37,322 nt of DNA, taken from CAVZLD01 sp964522605. GTDB lineage: Bacteria > Planctomycetota > Planctomycetia > Pirellulales > Pirellulaceae. This document shows positions 17,261-26,675 of the stretch, piece by piece. The notes below the pieces were generated by a model. The model ran no database searches. It was not told the origin of the DNA and was given only the letters and a program-made list of their open reading frames with translations. Made by a program: the position numbers and the translations under genes. The stretch spans positions 1 through 37,322 of the forward strand of contig CAZFWV010000031.1 in NCBI GenBank assembly GCA_964522605.1, read 5' to 3'. Within the stretch, counting starts at the first letter, position 1, and every line of letters starts with the position of its first letter.

Positions 17261-18346
17261 TCAGGGATGCGGATTCGCGGGGCGTAGCAGCCGCAATTCG
17301 ATCGCGGCATCGGCGCCCGACATCGCCATCCAACGCCCGTCGGCCGACACGGCCACCGCGTAGAGTGCTTCGCGAGACTGTTTCTGCTCGAGGATCAGAC
17401 GGTAATCCATACCCGTCCACATCCGCAGCTTACCATCGTCTCCGATACTCACGATCTGTTCTTCCTGAGGTACGAATAGCGCCGCGTACAATGGATCCCG
17501 ACCGGCAGCGAGGGTGGTAATCTCGCGTCCACCGGCCACGTCCCAGACTCGCACGGTCGCATCTTGGCTGGCTGTTACCAATCGCTGGCCATCGCGACTA
17601 AAACCGCATCGATAGACATCACTCGTGTGTCCGTTCAGCACACGGAAGGTACCGTCCGACGGTTCCCAGAGGCGAACAGTTCGATCACTACTGGCCGTTG
17701 CCACGAGGGTTTGGTCGGCGGTCATCGCTACCCCGTAAATCGGACGCGTGTGGCCCGGCAAGGCCCGAATCACGCGGAACGTTGCCGGATCCCAGATTCG
17801 GGCGATCGTATCCCCCCCGTTTCCGTTGCCGCCGCCGGTCACAATCACACTCGCGTCTCGTGAAATCGTCAGGCTGTAAATCGCATCCGCGTGCTGCTTC
17901 TCTTGCCGAATCAGCTCTCCCGTCTCCAGATCCCACAGTGACAATCTTCCGTCACCGGATCCGGTCGCCAATTTCTGCCCACCGGGAAAGAACTCAATCG
18001 TGTATACCGGTCCTTCATGACGCAAAACGTGGCGAGGAATTTCGGCAGCCAGATCCCATATGATCGCGGTGTTGTCTCCCGATGCGCTCGCCAGCCATTT
18101 TCCGTCGGGAGAAAACGCCAGCGCGTAGACATTATCCTCATGGTGCTGCAACACACGCCGCTCAGGTTCGACCGCCGACGCGCAGGCCGACACAACCAGA
18201 AGCCCCAGGAACAGCCCTCCCACGGGGCTCAACGCGTGGAAGATTGGCCGGGCCAGGCGACCGGATTGTCCACACCGAATGACATTTCGAAGAGCCGATC
18301 CTCGAAATGCGGGACGTGCCACCGATTGATCGATTACCTGCAACAT
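17261..18346 (-). CDS. WD40-repeat protein, membrane-anchored or lipoprotein
   Basis: A 361-residue beta-propeller with about seven WD40 repeats, starting near residue 68 (HHEDNVYALAFSPDGKWLAS) and continuing through typical cores such as ARIWD, VRLWE and VRVWD. The N-terminus has a long polar stretch and a hydrophobic segment ending VVSAC at residue 55, which fits a lipobox, so it may be an envelope lipoprotein. The start is ATG 18346, 2 nt after the stop of the upstream YdjY gene; a TTG two codons earlier would instead overlap that stop. No ribosome binding site is evident, consistent with coupling. Propellers of this type usually bind other proteins. Partner unknown. Confidence 0.85.
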   Translation of the reverse strand: MLQVIDQSVARPAFRGSALRNVIRCGQSGRLARPIFHALSPVGGLFLGLLVVSACASAVEPERRVLQHHEDNVYALAFSPDGKWLASASGDNTAIIWDLAAEIPRHVLRHEGPVYTIEFFPGGQKLATGSGDGRLSLWDLETGELIRQEKQHADAIYSLTISRDASVIVTGGGNGNGGDTIARIWDPATFRVIRALPGHTRPIYGVAMTADQTLVATASSDRTVRLWEPSDGTFRVLNGHTSDVYRCGFSRDGQRLVTASQDATVRVWDVAGGREITTLAAGRDPLYAALFVPQEEQIVSIGDDGKLRMWTGMDYRLILEQKQSREALYAVAVSADGRWMAMSGADAAIELRLLRPANPHP

Positions 18347-18348
18347 CT

Positions 18349-19131
18349 TCAAGGAGTCGAAGCGATAGGTCGAATTCGAACGTAGACCTGAGTTCCGACG
18401 GGAGGTGCAGTGGCCATATCGAATCGCACCATGGGCTTCGGATCGTAGATTGGGAACCGATTATCCGCGATCAATCCGCCCGGACAATCACACGGACAGG
18501 CAATGCAACCCGTTCCCGCAGCGTGAATTGCCCCGCTGCCGTGAAACACAAAGCTCGGCGTCCATGGCTTGACAACCGGCTTGCCCTCCACTTCGACTTG
18601 TTCCGTGGCAAAGTCTTGGTACGCTTTTTCGATCCAAGTCCCGTCGCCGTTCTGCCAGAAGACGGACAGCACAACGGGATCCCCCTGCAAATAATCTTCC
18701 GGTCGCGTTTCCGGTGTGAGACCCGTTCGTTCCCTTCCTTCCTGGATGCTGTAGTGCACGCGCGATCGGCACCCGAGACGCAACAATCCTTCGTAGATTT
18801 CTTCCGTCGCCACATCGACCAGAAAGACAAAATAGTTGGCCATCTTGGCGTCCCCGCCCGCCGCTTGTGCACAGCCGGCAAATGCCTGAACTCGCTGACC
18901 GTATTCGTTGATGCAGGGTTTTCCTTCCGGGAACTGGACTTTCGCCGAGAGGATCAATTCTCGCGCTGCAGAATCGATGACAACAGTCCCCGGTTGCGGC
19001 AAACGTGCGGCCGGTGGTTTTGCCACCGCATCCGATGCATCTGGATCCTCCGACCAAGCAGGGGCTACCAGTGAGCTTCCGAAAAGCAAAAAAGCACAAG
19101 CAAACAAACATATCGGAGTCAAGGATCGCAT
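18349..19131 (-). CDS. Exported YdjY-domain protein
   Basis: A 260-residue exported protein. A signal peptide spans about 1-27. The body resembles the YdjY domain of planctomycete proteins: TVVIDSAARELILSAKVQFP after the signal, NYFVFLVDVATEEIYEGLL in the middle, and near the C-terminus a cysteine-rich segment GCIACPCDCPGG, preceded by FVFHGSG. The domain has no established activity, but the cysteines suggest metal or redox chemistry. The start ATG 19131 follows GGGAG with a 9-nt spacer; the upstream ATG 19170 is less likely. The WD40 gene starts immediately after its stop, so the two are coupled. Domain name is from memory of the family. Confidence 0.75.
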   Translation of the reverse strand: MRSLTPICLFACAFLLFGSSLVAPAWSEDPDASDAVAKPPAARLPQPGTVVIDSAARELILSAKVQFPEGKPCINEYGQRVQAFAGCAQAAGGDAKMANYFVFLVDVATEEIYEGLLRLGCRSRVHYSIQEGRERTGLTPETRPEDYLQGDPVVLSVFWQNGDGTWIEKAYQDFATEQVEVEGKPVVKPWTPSFVFHGSGAIHAAGTGCIACPCDCPGGLIADNRFPIYDPKPMVRFDMATAPPVGTQVYVRIRPIASTP

Positions 19132-19761
19132 AGTCGGTTTCTCCCAGGGAGCAGTTCGCTCACCGATCATAGATCTTCATTGCGGACTCGGCTACGGACT
19201 TCTCAACGAATTCCGCAGTTCGTCGGTCTGAATTTGCATCGCAGTCATTTCGCACCTCGTTATCCTCATTGACCTTCGCGAGACTTCGGGTCGTTCGCCG
19301 ATACACCGACCGCGCGTCCCCGGTTTGCGATGATCAATGTGAAACCACGGATCGGACGGATGGTGCGGATGCCCGCCGATCGGTCCGTGTCGATCCGTAC
19401 TCTCCGTCGAATCCGTGGTTTCTCCTTTTCGTTCGGTCCACCCTGAACGCGATTTCCACTCGCTCGTGTCTTGGTCGACTGCCGTGCACGGACCGCCTGA
19501 TCGGAGCCGTTCTGGATGTCGACCAGGCTGAACTCGGCGCTCGCTCGATTTCTTGTCGACAGAATGACATTTCCACCGCTCGCCGTGCAGAGGGTACTGC
19601 GGTCTTGCAGGTTGATCCAGACTGTTTACAGTGGTGAAAAGTCGCTGGGCTCTTTCCTTGAATAGAAGCCACTGTCTGGATCTCGCTGAGTCGCGTGAGA
19701 GCGCCGCCGTCGAAATGTGTTGCGGTTCCGCCTTGCTCAGCGTCAGCCGTCGGAGATCGCC
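19132..19761. other. 630-nt divergent intergenic region
   Basis: It separates the minus-strand YdjY operon from the plus-strand DUF1592 operon, so it should hold both promoters; none was identified with confidence. A 12-bp perfect inverted repeat is at 19341-19352 and 19411-19422 (GAAACCACGGAT / ATCCGTGGTTTC). An antisense open frame, 19192-20925, crosses it but covers the real DUF1592 gene and is rejected. Confidence 0.65.
19341..19422. repeat. Inverted repeat GAAACCACGGAT / ATCCGTGGTTTC
   Basis: Perfect 12-bp arms separated by 58 nt. A related half-site GAAACCACGGA lies downstream of the last gene, at about 37157, so this is likely a dispersed repeat. Confidence 0.65.
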
Positions 19762-22152
19762 ATGGAACCGATCATCTCTCTGCGACCGGCGCACCCCCGT
19801 GTCATGCCGCCGTACCTCGCTGTTCGAACCGCCCTCATGTTTCTGCTGGGGATTGGCTTGCCGACAAATGCGGCGGACAGCCCGCTGCCAGGCCAGCAGC
19901 TCTATCAAACACTCTGTGTTGACTGTCATGGTGCCCAGGGCGAGGGGGTCGACGACGCATATGCCGAACCGTTGCAGGGCGATCGTTCGCTGGATGATCT
20001 GACAAAGATCATCGACGAAACGATGCCGGAGGACGATCCGCAACAATGTTCCGGTGCGCAGGCGCGCGAGGTGGCTCAGTACATCTACGACGCGTTTTAT
20101 TCTGCGGCAGCCCAGGAGCGGAATCGACCTGCCCGAATCGAATTGGCAAGGCTGACCGTTCCTCAGTATCAGAATGCTATCGCCGATCTGATGGTGGATT
20201 TCTGGGGGCAGGGCAGGGCATCGGAGCAGCGTGGAATTCAGGGACGCTATTTTCGAAGCCGCGGATTTCGGGATCGCGAACAAGCAATGGAGCGCATCGA
20301 TCCGCAAATCGAGTTTCAATTTGGGGCCGAGAGTCCTGGAGCCGACATTCCCGCGGAGGAATTCTCGATTCGCTGGGAAGGCGGATTGGTCGCCGACGAC
20401 AGCGGCGATTACGACTTTCGACTGGTCACGGAAAACGGAGCTCGCCTCTGGATCAATGATCCTCAGACTCCCCTCATCGATGCTTGGGTGCGGTCCGGCG
20501 ATCAGAAAGAATACGAGGCAACCAGGCGTCTGCTCGCGGGCCGGGTCTATCCGTTGCGTTTGGATCATTTCAAGTTCAAGGACACAACCGCATCGGTCGA
20601 GCTTCAGTGGCGACCACCCCACGGAGGATGGCAGGTGATTCCGCAGCGGAATCTGACGCCCGGCCGCTTTCCCCGGACGATGGTCGTCGAAACTGATTTC
20701 CCCGCCGACGACAGCAGCGTGGGCTATGAACGGGGAACGACCGTCTCCGCCGGCTGGGACCAAGCGACGACCCGCGCCGCCATCGAAATTGCGGGGAAAG
20801 TCGTCGATCAACTGGAGTCCTTGTCCGGCTGCAAGCCCGACGCACCGGATCGAACCGAACGCCTGCGCGCGTTCTGTTACCGGTTCGCTGAACGCGCGTT
20901 CCGACGACCCCTGTCGGCGGAACAACAGAAGTTCTTTGTCGACGACATGTTCGATTCGACCGAGGATGTGGAACTGGCCGTGAAGCAGGTTGTTCTGCTG
21001 GTCCTGAAATCACCCCGCTTTCTGTACGTCGGAATCGGCCACGATCCGCCAGATGAATATGACGTGGCGGAACATCTGTCCTTCGCGCTGTGGGACTCGT
21101 TACCGGATCGTGAACTGCTCGAGGCAGCTGCGGAAAAACGGCTGCAATCAGACGACAAGGTCCTGTATCAAGCAAATCGGATGCTGACCGATCCTCGCAC
21201 GCGAGCCAAGTTGCGCCAGTTTCTCCACCGCTGGCTGAAGGTCGACCATGTGGAAGCGATCCAGAAGGACACGGATGTGTATCCGGGCTTTGAGCCGGCG
21301 CTCGTTTCCGACTTGCGAAGCTCACTGGATCTTTTCCTAGATGACATCGTCTGGGGAACTCAACCAGACTTCCGCCGACTGTTGCTCTCGTCCGAGCTTT
21401 TCGTCAGCCCGCGCTTGGCATCTTTCTATGCGTTGTCGGCACCCGAGCGAATAGCGACTCCGGATCGCGACCCGGCCGGGACCAACGGCGCCTCAGATGA
21501 ACAGTCTGAAGGGGCAACGAGCCATCCGGCGGGTGAACAGGCGTTCGTCAAGGTCGCGCTCGATCCGCAACAAGGAGCGGGCGTGTTGACCCATCCGTAC
21601 CTGCTGGCGAACCTGTCCTATCATAAGACGACTTCACCGATTCATCGTGGTGTCTTCGTGATTCGCAGCCTGCTGGGAAGATCACTGAAACCACCACCGA
21701 TTGCGGTTACGCCGTTGGATGAGTCGTTCGATCCTTCGATGACTACGCGAGAGCGGGTGACGTTCCAGACACGTCCGGCGAATTGCCAAACCTGCCATGA
21801 GTTAATTAATCCGTTTGGGTTCAGTCTGGAACACTATGACGCAGTCGGGCGGTTTCGCGCGACGGAGAAGCAGAAACCGATCAATGCATCCGGGACCTAC
21901 GAGACCATCGCGGGGCAGGTCATCCAATTCGATGGAGCGCGGCAGTTGGCGGAATTTCTTGCCGCGAGCGAGGAGACTCATCGCTGGTTCGTCGAGCAAC
22001 TTTTTCATCATGTCGTCAAGCAACCGGTGGAGGCGTACGGGCCGGGGCAATTGGGCGAATTGACCCAGTCCTTTGCCAACGAAGAGTACAATCTGCAACG
22101 CCTTCTCGTGCAAATCGTGCGGGTCACTGCTCTCCATACGAGCTCACGTTGA
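19762..22152 (+). CDS. DUF1592/DUF1588/DUF1585 protein with cytochrome c and PA14-like domains
   Basis: A 796-residue multidomain protein. A hydrophobic signal spans about 20-37, then a c-type heme site CVDCH (52-56). Next come a DUF1587-like segment (LARLTVPQYQNAIADLM), a PA14-like carbohydrate-binding region (about 170-300), DUF1595 (about 367-430), DUF1592 (about 433-560), DUF1588 (about 605-700) and DUF1585 (about 715-790). A second CxxCH, CQTCH, is at 675-679. Start ATG 19762 has GGAG 6 nt upstream; the longer GTG start does not. This family is planctomycete-typical and pairs with DUF1552 proteins. It is probably a periplasmic redox protein; the substrate is not established. It is followed after 146 nt by the DUF1552 gene. 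Confidence 0.9.
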   Translation: MEPIISLRPAHPRVMPPYLAVRTALMFLLGIGLPTNAADSPLPGQQLYQTLCVDCHGAQGEGVDDAYAEPLQGDRSLDDLTKIIDETMPEDDPQQCSGAQAREVAQYIYDAFYSAAAQERNRPARIELARLTVPQYQNAIADLMVDFWGQGRASEQRGIQGRYFRSRGFRDREQAMERIDPQIEFQFGAESPGADIPAEEFSIRWEGGLVADDSGDYDFRLVTENGARLWINDPQTPLIDAWVRSGDQKEYEATRRLLAGRVYPLRLDHFKFKDTTASVELQWRPPHGGWQVIPQRNLTPGRFPRTMVVETDFPADDSSVGYERGTTVSAGWDQATTRAAIEIAGKVVDQLESLSGCKPDAPDRTERLRAFCYRFAERAFRRPLSAEQQKFFVDDMFDSTEDVELAVKQVVLLVLKSPRFLYVGIGHDPPDEYDVAEHLSFALWDSLPDRELLEAAAEKRLQSDDKVLYQANRMLTDPRTRAKLRQFLHRWLKVDHVEAIQKDTDVYPGFEPALVSDLRSSLDLFLDDIVWGTQPDFRRLLLSSELFVSPRLASFYALSAPERIATPDRDPAGTNGASDEQSEGATSHPAGEQAFVKVALDPQQGAGVLTHPYLLANLSYHKTTSPIHRGVFVIRSLLGRSLKPPPIAVTPLDESFDPSMTTRERVTFQTRPANCQTCHELINPFGFSLEHYDAVGRFRATEKQKPINASGTYETIAGQVIQFDGARQLAEFLAASEETHRWFVEQLFHHVVKQPVEAYGPGQLGELTQSFANEEYNLQRLLVQIVRVTALHTSSR

Positions 22153-22298
22153 GAATCACAACCTGCGAGTCAACCATCGGAATGGATCCAAGTCCGCCGT
22201 GATCATCTGACTCACCGACAACTCGATTCGAGGGCAAACCAACGTTCAGCGTGCAACCACCTTCGGCCACCACGGCCAATTCCGAGGGAAATTAAGCG

Positions 22299-23627
22299 AT
22301 GTGCAACCAGCGAACCCGTCGGCAGGTCCTGAAAGATCTCGGTCTTTCCGCCGCCGCAGCGCCATTCCTGTTGAATCTACCCAGCCTGGGCTTGGCCCGG
22401 ACGCCCAATCCTCCGCAACGTCTGGTCCTGGTCTTCAGCCCGAACGGAATCGTTCCGCCTGATTTCTGGCCTGACGAAACCGGACCCGAGTTCAGCTTTA
22501 AGCCGATTCTTGCTCCTCTGGAACCGCTCCGGGATCGGACATTGATCCTGCGCGGCCTCAGCAATCAGGTCCGTGGTGACGGCGACAATCACATGCGAGG
22601 GATGAGTTGCCTGTTGACGGGAATCGAGCTGTTTCCCGGGAACATTCAGGGCGGATCGCACACGCCCGCGGGGTGGGCGAGCGGCATTTCGATCGATCAG
22701 GAACTCAGCAATTTTCTGCAGGGGCAAGAAGCCACCCGCACTCGATTCGGATCGCTAGAATTCGGCGTCGCCGTTCCCAACCGCGCAGACCCGTGGACCC
22801 GCATGGTCTATGCCGGTCCGAACAAACCGGTGGCCCCTGTCGATGATCCCTATCAAATGTTCGAGAAGCTCTACGGCCAACTCGAAGATCAAGAAAGCCT
22901 GCAGAGCATCCTCGATCGAGTTCAGGATGATTTGCGGGCGGTTCGATCGAACGTCGATCCCGCCGACCAGCGATTGCTTGACGAGCACGAATCGCTCGTG
23001 CGCAAGCTAGAACAGGATCTCAAAGCCGCCCGCGATGAATCCTTCGAACAGTATGCCCCCGAACTACCCAACGGCATCAGGAATCAAAACGACAACATCC
23101 CGCAACTCAGCCAGATGCAGATTGACTTGTTGGTCAGCAGCTTCCTGGCCGACCAGGCTCGAGTTGCGACGTTACAATATACGAATTCGGTGGGACAAGC
23201 ACGAATGCGGTGGCTGGGGATTGAGGAAGCGCACCACGAGCTCTCACATGAGCCAGACAGCAATGAGGACGCCCAACAGAAGCTGACGCAGATCAATCGC
23301 TGGTTCTGCGAACAGGTCGTCTATCTGGCGAAACGGCTCGCCGAAGTCCCCGAACCCGGTGGAGACGGCTCGCTGTTGGACCACACGCTGATTGTGTGGA
23401 CCAATGAGTTGGGCAAAGGTAATTCACACACGCTGGACAACATTCCGTTCGTCCTCGTGGGAAGTGCGCCGCAAATGCAAATGGGACGATCCCTGCAGTT
23501 CGATCGGGTCCCCCACAATCGTCTGTGGCTCACCATTTCGCACGCCTTCGGGCATCGGCTCGAACAGTTCGGGAAGCCCGATTTCTGTCGTGATGGAGCA
23601 CTCAATGAACTCACGGAATCAGCGTAA
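22299..23627 (+). CDS. TAT-exported DUF1552 protein
   Basis: A 442-residue protein of the DUF1552 family, related to DUF1501 and sulfatase/phosphatase-fold proteins. The start has a TAT-type signal: RTRRQVLKDLGL (5-16), then hydrophobic SAAAAPFLLNLP. It continues with RLVLVFSPNGIVPPDFWPDE and NHMRGMSCLLTG, which are typical of the family. No confirmed catalytic residue can be named. GAGGG lies about 10 nt before the ATG. It is the second gene of a three-gene plus-strand cluster; the next gene starts 34 nt after its stop. Partnership with the upstream DUF1592 protein is inferred from conserved pairing in planctomycetes. Confidence 0.9.
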   Translation: MCNQRTRRQVLKDLGLSAAAAPFLLNLPSLGLARTPNPPQRLVLVFSPNGIVPPDFWPDETGPEFSFKPILAPLEPLRDRTLILRGLSNQVRGDGDNHMRGMSCLLTGIELFPGNIQGGSHTPAGWASGISIDQELSNFLQGQEATRTRFGSLEFGVAVPNRADPWTRMVYAGPNKPVAPVDDPYQMFEKLYGQLEDQESLQSILDRVQDDLRAVRSNVDPADQRLLDEHESLVRKLEQDLKAARDESFEQYAPELPNGIRNQNDNIPQLSQMQIDLLVSSFLADQARVATLQYTNSVGQARMRWLGIEEAHHELSHEPDSNEDAQQKLTQINRWFCEQVVYLAKRLAEVPEPGGDGSLLDHTLIVWTNELGKGNSHTLDNIPFVLVGSAPQMQMGRSLQFDRVPHNRLWLTISHAFGHRLEQFGKPDFCRDGALNELTESA

Positions 23628-23661
23628 TGCGCATTCCTTCTTTTCACACGGAGAGATTTCC

Positions 23662-23925
23662 ATGTCCGAGACAAAAAATTTGATGAACGAATTGATCAGC
23701 AGCCTGAAGCGCCAACGTGACGAACTGGGGCTGCAGATCCATCTGGGCAAGGCGGAAGCGAAAGACGAATACGAGAAGGCTCGCGAGAAGCTCGACAAAC
23801 TGATGGAAGACTACGAGCCGGTAAGAGACGCGATTGGGGAATCGACCGAAAACGTGGTCGAATCGCTAAAGCTCGTCGGGCAGGAGATCCTGCAGAGTTT
23901 CCGCCGCGTCAAGGACTCGCTCTAA
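23662..23925 (+). CDS. Small helical protein of unknown function
   Basis: An 87-residue, strongly charged, mostly alpha-helical protein without signal peptide or membrane segment. Residues about 1-55 have heptad-like spacing (MNELISSLKRQRDEL, then KAREKLDKLMEDY), suggesting a coiled coil, and the rest is a second amphipathic helix. The start ATG is preceded by GGAGAG with a 6-nt spacer. It lies 34 nt after the DUF1552 gene and is probably in the same transcript. It appears cytoplasmic, unlike its exported neighbours. I do not recognise a family. Confidence 0.75.
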   Translation: MSETKNLMNELISSLKRQRDELGLQIHLGKAEAKDEYEKAREKLDKLMEDYEPVRDAIGESTENVVESLKLVGQEILQSFRRVKDSL

Positions 23926-23987
23926 CCGCAGAGGGCGTGCAGTTCAGAAGTTGTTAGTTCAGCGGCACTTACACACCCTCCCACATT

Positions 23988-24077
23988 GGAGGTCGTGCAG
24001 CTTTTCCGTGGTGGTTTTTTCGGAGTCTCCGAACCCGGTTCATGGCGATTCGTTTAACCCGCAGCCGTCAGGCGAGG
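23988..24077. repeat. 90-bp dispersed repeat, copy 1
   Basis: GGAGGTCGTGCAG opens a 90-nt unit that recurs, clearly similar, at 37220-37309. It includes a hairpin TCGGAG-T-CTCCGA and ends in the left arm of a large inverted repeat. Confidence 0.85.
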
Positions 24078-24125
24078 ACAGAAGAAAGAACGGAAGAACA
24101 TCCTCGCCTGACGGCTGCGGGTTAA
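24054..24125. terminator. 25-bp perfect inverted repeat between convergent genes; possible bidirectional terminator
   Basis: The 25 bases at 24054-24078 are the exact reverse complement of 24101-24125 with a 22-nt spacer. It lies between the stops of the plus-strand small gene (23925) and the minus-strand kinase (24315). The structure is clear; the terminator role is inferred. The 389-nt gap 23926-24314 has only repeats. Confidence 0.6.
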
Positions 24126-24158
24126 GCGAGAATCGGACCGGACGCGGCAATCAGAGAC

Positions 24159-24240
24159 CTCCGGAAGTGCCATGCGAGTGGCCGGTTGGGCCTCTTGCGC
24201 CGCCATCCACAAGAATGTTGACCGCCATGGCACTCCGGAG
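24159..24240. repeat. Second inverted repeat in the same convergent region
   Basis: Left arm CTCCGGAAGTGCCATG (24159-24174) and right arm CATGGCACTCCGGAG (24226-24240) pair except for one bulged A. The spacing is 51 nt. Confidence 0.7.
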
Positions 24241-24314
24241 ATCCTGCGTTCACTCTAGAGGTTCATCGGCCCCGACCCGGCCAATCTTCAGATCGCTCCG
24301 GCGGGATTCGGGAA

Positions 24315-26675
24315 TCATTCCGTCCGCCGGCTCTCTTCTTTCGGCAGTTTTTCCCGCGGGTCGCCCGATTTGGACGCCGGCCAACGGTCCTTCCACCAGG
24401 TCACAGCCGCCGATTGGGGCCAGGGCATGCGATCCGCCAATGGATCGAGGACTGCAAGGACCTGATCGACGTTGGCTGGACGATCTGATGGCTCCTTCGC
24501 CAGACACTGGACGACGAGGTTGTCCAATTCGACGGGAATCCCCGGGACGTCGCGCCGGGGAGGAGGTGGATCCTTTTGCATCGCCTGAACCAAGACGTCA
24601 ACGGCCGAATTGCCGCGAAATACCTCGTGCCCAGTCAGCAGGTAATAGGCCACGGCCCCCAGTGAATACAGGTCGCTGCGGCCGTCCAAATGGTCCGGGT
24701 TGTCGACTCGCTCAGGAGCGATATAAGCCGGAGTCCCACTGATGGTCGCGGGCCGAGTCAGGTCGTCGGCCGGACCGCTGATACTCTTGACCAGCCCAAA
24801 ATCAAGCACCTTGACGAAATCATACATCCCGCCTCGACAACAGAGCATGATGTTCTGTGGCTTGATATCGCGATGGACGAGTCCGCTCTGGTGCGCCTCG
24901 CGCAAAGAACCACAGGCCTGTCGCAGAATATGAATTACGCGGGCCACCGGCAATTGCCCATCGAGCACCATCAGTTGGGCCAACGTTGGTCCATCCAGGA
25001 ATTCCATCGCGTAATAGAAGATGCCCTCCGGCGATCGGCCAAAATCGTAGATCTGGATCGTATTCGGATGGGTCAACTGACTCGTCAGTTGCACCTCGCG
25101 TTCGAATCGCTTGACGGACTCCGAATCGGCATGGTCGCCCTCGAGCAGTTTCACGGCGGTGGGACGCCGCAGCAGTGCATGCTGCGCCCGGTAAACTTTT
25201 CCCATCCCCCCTTGTCCCAATAGTTCCCGCAGGGTGTACGGTCCGAGCTGTGTCGCGGATTTCACCCGATTCCGCAAATAGGCGATCGTGAGCGAGGACG
25301 CGAACGTGGCAAGCGTTAGTAGGCTCACGAAACCGAAGAGCCAGCGGAAGGCGGTGGTGACGTAGGTGAGCGGTGCGTAGGCCTCCGTTTTCGCCACTTC
25401 CGTCGCGATGCTGAAATTGTGTTGCGTCAGTGACGTCCAAGCTCCGACCACCTCCTGGCCCCGGTAATTCGGATAGCCATTCCGGTTGAAGTAAACGTCA
25501 CTCGTATTCACCGACGACGCGCGATGGTTGGGCAGCGCAGAGTGTTGCCCGATGAGTCCGGCGCGGTTCATCGAAGCGCGGTCGTCACCGTCCTGCCAAT
25601 CAGCAGATCCGAGCGGTGAATTGGAAACGGGGGGCACGCGGCGTTCCCGCTGTAATGCTTGCACCTTCTTCGCATCGAAAAGGCTCGACAGCAGGATCTC
25701 ATTCCCAACGAAAGCGTAGGTCTCACCCGTCTGTCCCGGACGCGCCGTGGCAAGCCGCTCGGTGAGTTCCTCATCCGCTGCAAAGGCAAAGGCGATGGCG
25801 GCAACGACTTCCGGTTCGTTGTCGTCCTGTTCGGCATCCTCTTCCTTGATACCCCAGATGGGTGCGACGACGGCGGTGATCGGGCCCTGAACCTCTGGGT
25901 CGTAACCAACCACCTTGGAGATCTGCGTGGAAGGACGCGCCAACACGGTGACTCCATTCACCACCTGTTCCAGGATGCGAAAGTAGGGGCTATCGATCCA
26001 CACGCCAACTTGCGCAGGATCCTGATGGAAGAGACGCATTCCATCCCAACGGGCGATGACGATTCCGATTTCTCCGTCGTGATCCCGTGCCGGCTCGAGC
26101 ATCTCATACAATTGCTTTTTGGCTTCGGAGTCAACAAGGGTCGAGCGGAGTTCGCGCGGAGAGGAGGTCGATTGTTGACTCAACGAAATGAGTTCGCCCA
26201 CGAGTTCCTTCAATTGGGGGTTTTCAGCCCAACCTTCGACGATCTCTTTTTCCGCCGTGAACCATTGATCAATCGCGCGAGCATTTGCCTGCAACGAAGT
26301 GGCCAAGCGAATCTGCAAGCTCTGATAAAGCTGCTCGCGCACGCCGTTCTCGACCCATCTCCAGAGCAGAGCGAGGAGCAACAGCAAAGCCAGCCCGACG
26401 AGACCGGGCCAGAGATTCAGCAAGCGACGACCGAGTCGAGGCAGGTACCGGAACGAGGGTGAAGCGCCGCGGGTGGACCGATTCCGAGTCGTCTGGACAT
26501 TGCGTTTTGTCGAGATTGTCGCCGCAACGTGGTGGGCGAGCAACGAATCGACTTCCCGCCGAAGATCAGGCTGGTCGCGGCAGGCCTGATCCAGAAAGGC
26601 GACCCGCTGGTCAGCCGGCATTTCGCAGGCCTGCTGGAAAAGATCCATGGCCCGCTGATAACGCTCGGGCTTCAC
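24315..26675 (-). CDS. Receptor-type serine/threonine kinase with periplasmic Cache-like sensor
   Basis: A 786-residue membrane kinase. A cytoplasmic N-terminal segment (1-50) resembles those of planctomycete kinases paired with sigma factors. A membrane helix spans about 88-107, followed by a large extracytoplasmic region (about 110-440) whose end, YRGQEVVGAWTSL...ATEVAKTEAYAPL, resembles a dCache domain. A second helix spans about 444-466. The kinase follows from about 478: GQGGMGKV (487-494), K509, HRDIKPQN (601-608), DFG (625-627) and APE (653-655), all intact. This topology is inverted relative to PknB-type kinases, whose kinase domain is N-terminal. The GTG start overlaps the sigma factor stop by 4 nt (GTGA). 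It is probably an active kinase that senses a small ligand. Confidence 0.92.
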   Translation of the reverse strand: MKPERYQRAMDLFQQACEMPADQRVAFLDQACRDQPDLRREVDSLLAHHVAATISTKRNVQTTRNRSTRGASPSFRYLPRLGRRLLNLWPGLVGLALLLLLALLWRWVENGVREQLYQSLQIRLATSLQANARAIDQWFTAEKEIVEGWAENPQLKELVGELISLSQQSTSSPRELRSTLVDSEAKKQLYEMLEPARDHDGEIGIVIARWDGMRLFHQDPAQVGVWIDSPYFRILEQVVNGVTVLARPSTQISKVVGYDPEVQGPITAVVAPIWGIKEEDAEQDDNEPEVVAAIAFAFAADEELTERLATARPGQTGETYAFVGNEILLSSLFDAKKVQALQRERRVPPVSNSPLGSADWQDGDDRASMNRAGLIGQHSALPNHRASSVNTSDVYFNRNGYPNYRGQEVVGAWTSLTQHNFSIATEVAKTEAYAPLTYVTTAFRWLFGFVSLLTLATFASSLTIAYLRNRVKSATQLGPYTLRELLGQGGMGKVYRAQHALLRRPTAVKLLEGDHADSESVKRFEREVQLTSQLTHPNTIQIYDFGRSPEGIFYYAMEFLDGPTLAQLMVLDGQLPVARVIHILRQACGSLREAHQSGLVHRDIKPQNIMLCCRGGMYDFVKVLDFGLVKSISGPADDLTRPATISGTPAYIAPERVDNPDHLDGRSDLYSLGAVAYYLLTGHEVFRGNSAVDVLVQAMQKDPPPPRRDVPGIPVELDNLVVQCLAKEPSDRPANVDQVLAVLDPLADRMPWPQSAAVTWWKDRWPASKSGDPREKLPKEESRRTE

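Noticed and set aside
19192..20925. Long minus-strand open frame of 577 residues
   Set aside because: It lies antisense to the DUF1592 gene, which has clear domains, a heme motif and a good ribosome binding site. The antisense product has no recognisable feature; long shadows are common in GC-rich DNA.
23951..24742. Plus-strand open frame of 263 residues
   Set aside because: It covers the repeat region and then runs antisense to the kinase gene. No motif is present.
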